Part shown: positions 57,957-64,000 of the stretch, piece by piece
How positions within the stretch are numbered: the first letter of the stretch is position 1
Layout: each line of letters opens with the position of its first letter
Source: Chamaecyparis obtusa
Taxonomy: Eukaryota > Streptophyta > Pinopsida > Cupressales > Cupressaceae
DNA: 64,000 nt
Assembly (NCBI GenBank): GCA_027943335.1
Contig: BSBK01002061.1
Location: 124,001-188,000 of the forward strand
Direction of reading: 5' to 3'
Notes under the pieces: model-generated
The model's database searches: none
The model's input: the letters and a program-made list of their open reading frames with translations, nothing else
Told to the model about the DNA's origin: nothing
Made by a program: the position numbers and the translations under genes

Positions 57957-60337
57957 GAGGTATGGTCACTATGAGTTCACAGTGGTGCCATTTGGCCTCA
58001 TGAATGCTCCAACTATGTTCATGAGCCTCATGAATGGAGTATTTCACACATTCTTGGATAAATTTGTGGCAGTGTTTCTTGATGACATCCTGATATATTC
58101 TCACAATGAGGAGGAGCATGAGGATCATTTGATACGCATTCTATAGCATTTGAGAGAGAATCAGTTATATGGCAGCTTGTCAAAGTGTGCCTTCTTTAGA
58201 CCCGAGGTGCATTTCTTGGTCATGTTATATCTGGTGATGGGATCTTTGTAGACCCATCAAAGATTAGAGCCATTATGGATTGGCCAGCACCCACTAGTGT
58301 CACTAAGGTCAGGAGTTTTATGGGCTTAGCAGGTTATTACAAATGCTTCATAGTAGTATTTTCTAGGATAGCTCATCCCATCACTTCCCTTCAGAGAAAG
58401 GGGAAAAGTATGAATGGACAGAGAAGTGTGAGGGAGCTTTTCAAGATCTCAAGAGAGCCCTCACTGGTGCACTAATTTTAGTAGTGCTAGATCCTTCAAC
58501 AAATTTTTTTGTGTGTATAGATGCTTCATTGGATGGTTTAGGAGTAGTCCTTATGTAGGAGGGTCATCCTATAGCTTTTGAGTCTAGGAAGCTAAACACT
58601 CATGAGCTCAATTATCCCACTCATGACCTAGAACTTGCAATAGTGGTTCATGCCTTAGTGAGATGGTGACACTTCCTTTTAGGTCACCAATTTGAGCTTC
58701 ATTCAGATCACCAAAGCCTACAATATATCTTTACATAGCTCACTCTTAATGCTAGGTAGAGGAGATGGATGGATTTTTTGTGTGAGTATGATTTTGATGT
58801 TCATTACATCAAAGGGAAGGAGAATGTAGTTGCAGATGCCTTGAGTAGGAGGTGGCATGAGCTCTCATCTATGACTTCTAGTACAGATTTGAGGGAATGC
58901 ATTTTGCATCACTTGCTAGAGGATGGATTTTATGTAGAGGTTTGTTAGGCTATCCATTCTTAGAGACCCCTTGAGGGGAGATTTGTAGAGTATTCCTTAG
59001 AGTTCGATGGACTTCTACGTCATAAAGGATGCATCTATGTACCCTCTATGGGTGACTTGCAAGAGTTTATTGTGCTTGAGGCTCAAAAAGCACCTTATGC
59101 TACTCATCTGGGAGTTAAGAAGTTGCATGCCGATATGAGATAGTTGTATCATTGGTTGGGCATGAGATTGTAGATTTCTAGCATAGTTGCTAGATGCCTA
59201 GAGTGTTAGAGAGTGAAGGCAAAGCACAGTCATCCAGGTGGGCTCCTGTAGCCACATGAGATTGCTGAGTGGAAGTGGGATACTATATCTATGGAATTCA
59301 TTATTGGTCTCCCCATGTCTTTTTGCCACCATGATGCCATCTTGGTGATAATAGACATGTTGACCAAGGTTGCCCACTTCTCACCCGTGTGTACTACATT
59401 CACAGCACGAGACGTAGCTCATGTCTTTTTGTGGGATATTATCAAACTTCATGGTATTCCCCATAAGATCATATATGATAGAGACTCCTTGTTCACATCA
59501 ACTTTTTAGAGAGAGTTATAGGTAGCATTGGGCACTAGGCTCAATTTCAGTATGACATATCACCCTCAGATAGATGGACAGGCAAAGAGGGTTAACTAGG
59601 TGTTAGAGGATGTGTTACGTATGTATGTGATGTACCACTAGGTCAAGTGGTAGGAATACCTACATCTAGTTGAGTTTGCCTATAATAATGGGCATCATTC
59701 TTCTATTGGTATGCTACCATATCAGGCTTTGTACGGTATGCCATGCAGGACACCACTGAGTTGGGACAGGATCGAGGATAGAGTATCTATTGGACCTTAG
59801 TTGGTCAAGGATATGGAGCAGTAGGTGATTTTGATTAGACAACATCTTATAGAGGCTCAAGATCGACATACCTAGTATGCAGATGTGAAGAGGGTTGACC
59901 ATGAGTATATGGTTGGAGATAGGGTCTTCTTGAGGGTGCACCCATACTAGAGTCCAATCCATTTTGGAAAGGGCTCTAAGTTAGCACCTCTCTTTGTTGG
60001 GCCTTTTGAGATCTTGGAGAGGATAGGACCAATTGCCTACCATCTAGCCTTTCCACCCATCCTATTATGCATCCACGATGTGTTTCATGTATCTGTCTTA
60101 TGGAAATATATCTATGATGAGTCTCACATTATAGATTGGTATGCCTTGTAGGTGGAGTCAGATGGATAGATAGCCTTGGAGCCCATTCACATTTTGGGCT
60201 GACAAACACTGGTACTTCGAGGCAGAGAGCTAGACCAGGTTAGGGTCCAGTGGGATTGTTATGATGAGATCACAACTTCATGGGAGGATGTAGCACAGAT
60301 GAGATCAAGGTACCCATACCTTTTTTATGAACTCTAG
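57957..60337 (+). pseudogene. C pol after D2: RT end, RNase H, integrase, C-terminal domain
   Basis: RT resumes with [17 protein letters not shown] and the catalytic FLDDILIYS near 58080. Single-base losses near 58217 and 58400 shift the frame. RNase H keeps all acidic motifs ([33 protein letters not shown]). Integrase: zinc domain with CLECQRVKAKH; core MEFIIGLP (D-to-E), YDRDSLF (kept), DGQAKRVN (E-to-K), so two catalytic residues are lost. The tail has HVSVLWKYI ... VLRGRELDQVRVQWD ... SWEDVAQMRSRYPYLF, the characteristic Del/Tekay end with a chromodomain-like fold. Many TAG stops occur at glutamines. Confidence 0.9.
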
Positions 60338-60353
60338 GAGGAAGTTCATGCCT

Positions 60354-60365
60354 AGGGGGGGAGGA
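60354..60365 (+). other. polypurine tract of C
   Basis: AGGGGGGGAGGA directly before the 3' LTR, the expected plus-strand primer. It fixes the LTR start at 60366. Confidence 0.85.
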
Positions 60366-63300
60366 TGTGAGGCCTCACCCTGACCCATCATAGCACTACT
60401 GATTGGTCCACACTTTCATACTTTATATTTTGATACATTGATACAATTTTGATTATCCTGATAGAGACTAGAGATAATATGTTTTATGATGATGACTATA
60501 TTATGTGGATTACATTTTGATGTGGATTAGAACCTAGAATATGTGGATGATTTTGATTATGCATGCTTAGATATGTGAAATGGTGAGAAGATCGAATCAT
60601 GATTAGACTTGGTTATTTCATGAATATTATGTCATGATGTTTAGGAATTATTATGTTTTAAACATTTCTGAATAAAAATTACAATTAGAATTGAATTATG
60701 CACATTGATTTATGTTGATAATTATGAATTGAAAATGTATATTTCATGTGATTTAATACCTTGGACTATGGATGCTTGAGTTTAGTGTGCAAGAAAGAGA
60801 ACCATGGAACTATTCAGAGAATCAAGGCTAAACATATGTGAACTGAGTAAGCCTAGGTTTAATTCGATATAAGATTGAAAACCTTGTTGTAATGTGATCT
60901 AGTTGTAAATGTGAATTGCATTTGTTTTACTAGTGTAATTTCATGTTGTCATTTAGGATATGTCATTTTGAATGCAATGTGTAATTGTTAGTGTCACTTG
61001 ACACTTGTTATGTGTGTATGTATTGACATGTTTACTAAGGTTGGTAATGTAAACCTAAGCCTAACTGATTCATTAGGAGCCTAATCAAATTCCCTTGTTG
61101 GAGATACTTGCAAACACCACCAATTTGATTATTTAAATTCTATTCTTCTTCTAGCCACTTCTAGAGGCCAAAAAGAGGCCCTAAGGGTCAAATTTAGCAA
61201 AATCTAAGTAACTTAGTGATAGGGGTATGGGTTAGGAATATTTTTAACACAACTAGAACCCCCTAGTGGTCTAGGTGACCCTTTTTATGACCCATTTTTC
61301 ATATGCTATGAAAATTGGATTGAGTCTCGACCTTTACCCAACCCCACACTTCTTTCCAATCTAGCATTTATGATAGGGAACAAGGAAACCCCAAAGGACT
61401 TTAGGGTCAAGTCTAAAATTAATTTTGGTGGGTGGGTAGAAGTTGGAGGTCTTTTTAGAGGCCATTTGGAGAGTTAGTGGGTGTTCACCCACTCTCTAAT
61501 TTTAGAGACAATTAAGTTTGGAAGAGGAAAAGCCAAAGGACTTTAGCATCAATTCTGAAATTAATGTTAGTGGGTGGGTAGAAGTTGGAGGTCTTTTTAG
61601 AGTCCCTTTGGAGAGTTAGTGGGTGTTCACTCACTCTCTACTTTTAGAGACAATTAGGTTTGGAAGAGGAAAAGAGAAAAGAAGGATTTTGGCTCTTCTC
61701 AAAAGATCATTTTACCATAACACTTGTGAAGGTTGGTTTACTCATTGCCATGGAAGTTTACTTGTTTGTTTCCAATAGATTAGCATGTTTTTCTTGCTCT
61801 CTCATGCATATGAATTCTATGTATTGTTGTGATATTGTGTTGTATGGGATGGGATTTGTTTTTGAATTCATGCTTATGGTTTTATTTTGTTTCTATGCGG
61901 GAGTTTTGTTCATGGGAGTAAGGCATTACTCACCCTTTGGGAAGGGAAGAAGTGGCCTTGGGTGAAGGGGTTAGTTGGGCTCTCCATTGTAGTGAGAGTC
62001 TCTTCTCTTGGAGAAGAGGGATAAATTCATAGGGTATGGGAACCATGAAGCCATTTGTATTCTTGCATCTTGAGGATGTTGATAATGAAATTTTGTGAAT
62101 AGAGGTTTGATAATGTAGCCTTGAAGAGGCAATGAAATATTCATGTTGAGAAAATGTAAATGCAATGGCATTCTCCTCATTGGAAAAGCCAACCTTCACC
62201 CTTCTCAATTAGTTGGAAAACTCATTTGTAAAACCTTGGGTGGGAGTTAATTGTTGCTTATGCATATGTGTATTGTTGTGAGCATTTTTGTTGAGCATAC
62301 CTGTTTAGCCTTGGTTCTCCAAGCTTGGGGGTGGTCTCCTTGAGACCTTGGATGGAAGGTGAGCTTCCCATGGTTCTCCTCATGTATTTGCAGGTTTGAA
62401 GTCAAGAAGTTTGGGAGAAATCTCTATTTTTTATGTAGTTGTGTGTGAGAAACTTTAATGTTGCATGGTTACTCCTTTTGTATTGGGATTTATTTCTTGT
62501 GGGGTGTTGTAATGTTCATATTGAAAGCTTTATCAAGTAAGATGTGAAGAGTTCTTATTCATTATGTATTAGTTTCCATTAAAGGAAGAAATATTGTAGT
62601 TGTATTTTGAAAGATTACCAAAATGTAAATGAGGAATCCTTACTTTCATGAATATTTTATTCTATTCATTGGAATGGTGATGTGAATCTTTTATATGTAA
62701 AATGATATCCAAGTTGACCAAAAAAAAACAACAATGTATTAGTTTTATAGAAACTAAAGTTTTATTGAGATGAAAAGTTAGTAATCTCTTAAATGTTTGA
62801 TTGTAATTTTCAAGTTCATTTCATTCAATCTCTTCTTTGAACAAACTTCAATTGCAATGAGATCAATACCTTAGTTTTGAAAACCAATAATGCAACCTCT
62901 ATTGCCTCCAAAATGAAGCATGATAACCATGAAAAAATTAAACTTGTTAGAATTCTAATGTAAAAGTTACATATTACTAATATTCAATTCATAGTCTTCT
63001 TAGTTTAATGCATTAATTAAATAATCAGATGCATTCATTTGGATCTCCTAAAACAAGCAAAGAAATCAAAATGATAGAGCAATGGCAAAACAATACAAAT
63101 GACACTTCCTAGATTTTTAGAGCAAAAATGCTCTTTGGAATTTGTATGGGAAGGGAAATAATTCTCTTACCGCAGAGAATATTCCCCTCCCAATATGATT
63201 TTCCTAATTAGAGTTAATACAATAATCCCTAAGATAACCTTGTTAGTATTAATCAGCTCCTTTATTAACACAAGAACTTTATTACATGACTTGCTTTTAC

Positions 63301-64000
63301 ACCTATATTCTAATGGACCCACACACATACACTTTTCCCCCAAAAATGGTGCAGAAAAGAGATGGCTCATTCTAATGCAAAACATATTAAAAAATATAAG
63401 GAAACTTCACTTGCATAATAACTTTGGAAAGGAACCCACCTGCTGGTGTCATCAATTTGCTTTGGCAAAGCCCCACTCACCTACACCTATGCCATATCCT
63501 TCCCCTTCCACATGAACCTTGCTGTAGACATAGTTATTGCTAGCCTTTTTCACTTGACAACATGCCCTTACCTTGTGTAAGCTCCTTGCAAATGAAGTGG
63601 GAAGACATTTAAGTGGGGCCCAAATTTCATGAAAACATAACCCTACACCAACTTGTCATTAGTATTTGCTAGTGATTAGTCAACCTATCCTCCCTTTTTC
63701 CCTTGTGTAGATCCTTTCTTGGGTAGAGTGAATATCATTTGATGGGCCCAAGCACATGATTTAAAAATTTGCACTTTTCCTTGGGAAATTTTTGTAGGGG
63801 TTTTGATTTACATTGGTATTGTCACCACCCACTTGACAAGTGGGTCTTCAACATAGGGGGGGGTGATGTGATAGTCTAGTAGGCTATATTGGTAGGGATA
63901 AGTAGGTTAGTAAGTTAATGAGGTAGGCTTAGATTAGTAGTAGATTTGTAGACTAATAGGATCCTTTTTAGAGTGGATCTTTTGTTTTATTTATGTATTT
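60366..64000 (+). repeat. 3' LTR of C, cut by the window end
   Basis: Starts TGTGAGGCCTCACC and corresponds to 31425-34439, 40004-40568 and 47553-47650 of the 5' LTR; about 820 bp are missing. It carries the same two 142-bp tandem units and 101-codon frame. It is uninterrupted at the D1 site (near 63336) and the A2 site (near 63896), so it records both empty sites. Confidence 0.92.
61385..61668 (+). repeat. two tandem 142-bp units in the C 3' LTR
   Basis: Units 61385-61526 and 61527-61668, with hairpins at 61470-61497 and 61612-61639 (one mismatch in the second). Counterpart of 32445-32728. Confidence 0.85.

Larger units (their letters stand above)
31425..64000 (+). mobile_element. Ty3/gypsy Del/Tekay-type element C, three nested insertions
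   Basis: Plus-strand element with a long LTR starting TGTGAGGCCTCACC. The 5' LTR runs from 31425 to 48471 but contains D1 and copia A2; without them it is about 4.5 kb. Internal coding (48523-60337) is split by D2 at 50861-57956. The 3' LTR starts at 60366 and is cut by the window end after 3635 bp. RT and the C-terminal region match the Del/Tekay chromovirus pattern. It interrupts copia E; the left TSD copy should be TAGAA (31420-31424), and its partner lies outside the window. Confidence 0.9.

Noticed and set aside
61660..61965. 101-codon frame in the C 3' LTR as a gene
   Set aside because: It exists in both LTRs because LTRs are copies of one template; no family, no independent support.
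1..64000. Host genes, tRNA, rRNA or CRISPR arrays
   Set aside because: No tRNA or rRNA signature, no intron-exon gene structure and no regularly spaced repeats were seen; tRNA-like matches are primer sites complementary to tRNA ends.

Overview
This window contains no recognisable host gene. It is a stack of LTR retrotransposons, about 31-32% GC by impression, of the kind found between genes in a large plant genome. The plant assignment rests on the families: chromoviruses with a C-terminal chromodomain, a Del/Tekay-type Ty3/gypsy element, a gypsy element with an extra archaeal-type RNase H, and Ty1/copia elements primed by initiator tRNA-Met. A large-genome seed plant, possibly a gymnosperm, fits, but the sequence does not prove it.

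Layout, left to right. 1-2983: 5' half of a minus-strand copia element (A1) with its 5' LTR. 2984-4045: fragment of an LTR of another copia family (E-like). 4262-7876: 5'-truncated chromovirus (G1). 7877-8340: minus-strand copia integrase relic. 9012-14278: chromovirus G2 with both LTRs and a perfect target-site duplication (TSD), lacking reverse transcriptase. 14340-14721: probable copia LTR relic. 15489-31424: minus-strand copia element E, whose 3' LTR is split by gypsy element B (15747-27705, 2.3-kb LTRs). 31425 to beyond 64000: Del/Tekay gypsy element C with an LTR of about 4.5 kb. C was itself hit three times: D1 (34440-39998) and copia A2 (40569-47547) in its 5' LTR, and D2 (50861-57956) in its reverse transcriptase. 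D1, A2, D2 and G2 have exact 5-bp TSDs, and the 3' LTR of C shows what the 5' LTR looked like before D1 and A2 landed. Relative age is therefore E oldest, then B and C, then D1, A2 and D2.

The most interesting item is family D. Two copies, each with LTRs, a tRNA-Met primer site and a TSD, carry a gag-like ORF1 (coiled coil plus four CCHC knuckles) and a long ORF2 of about 900-1000 codons that I cannot assign. Neither copy has protease, integrase, reverse transcriptase or RNase H. ORF2 differs between copies mostly at synonymous positions in the block I counted, so it was probably a selected protein. The D LTR shares several sequence blocks with the LTRs of copia families A and E, which suggests mobilisation by copia enzymes. 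Element B is also notable: its extra RNase H lies upstream of the reverse transcriptase, and its ordinary RNase H seems to have lost catalytic residues.

All coding regions are decayed. In-frame stops repeatedly fall at expected glutamine, arginine or tryptophan codons and are explained by C-to-T change on one strand or the other, as expected of cytosine-methylated, silenced repeats. Divergence counts here were made by eye on short stretches, and family names rest on motif recognition without a database search.
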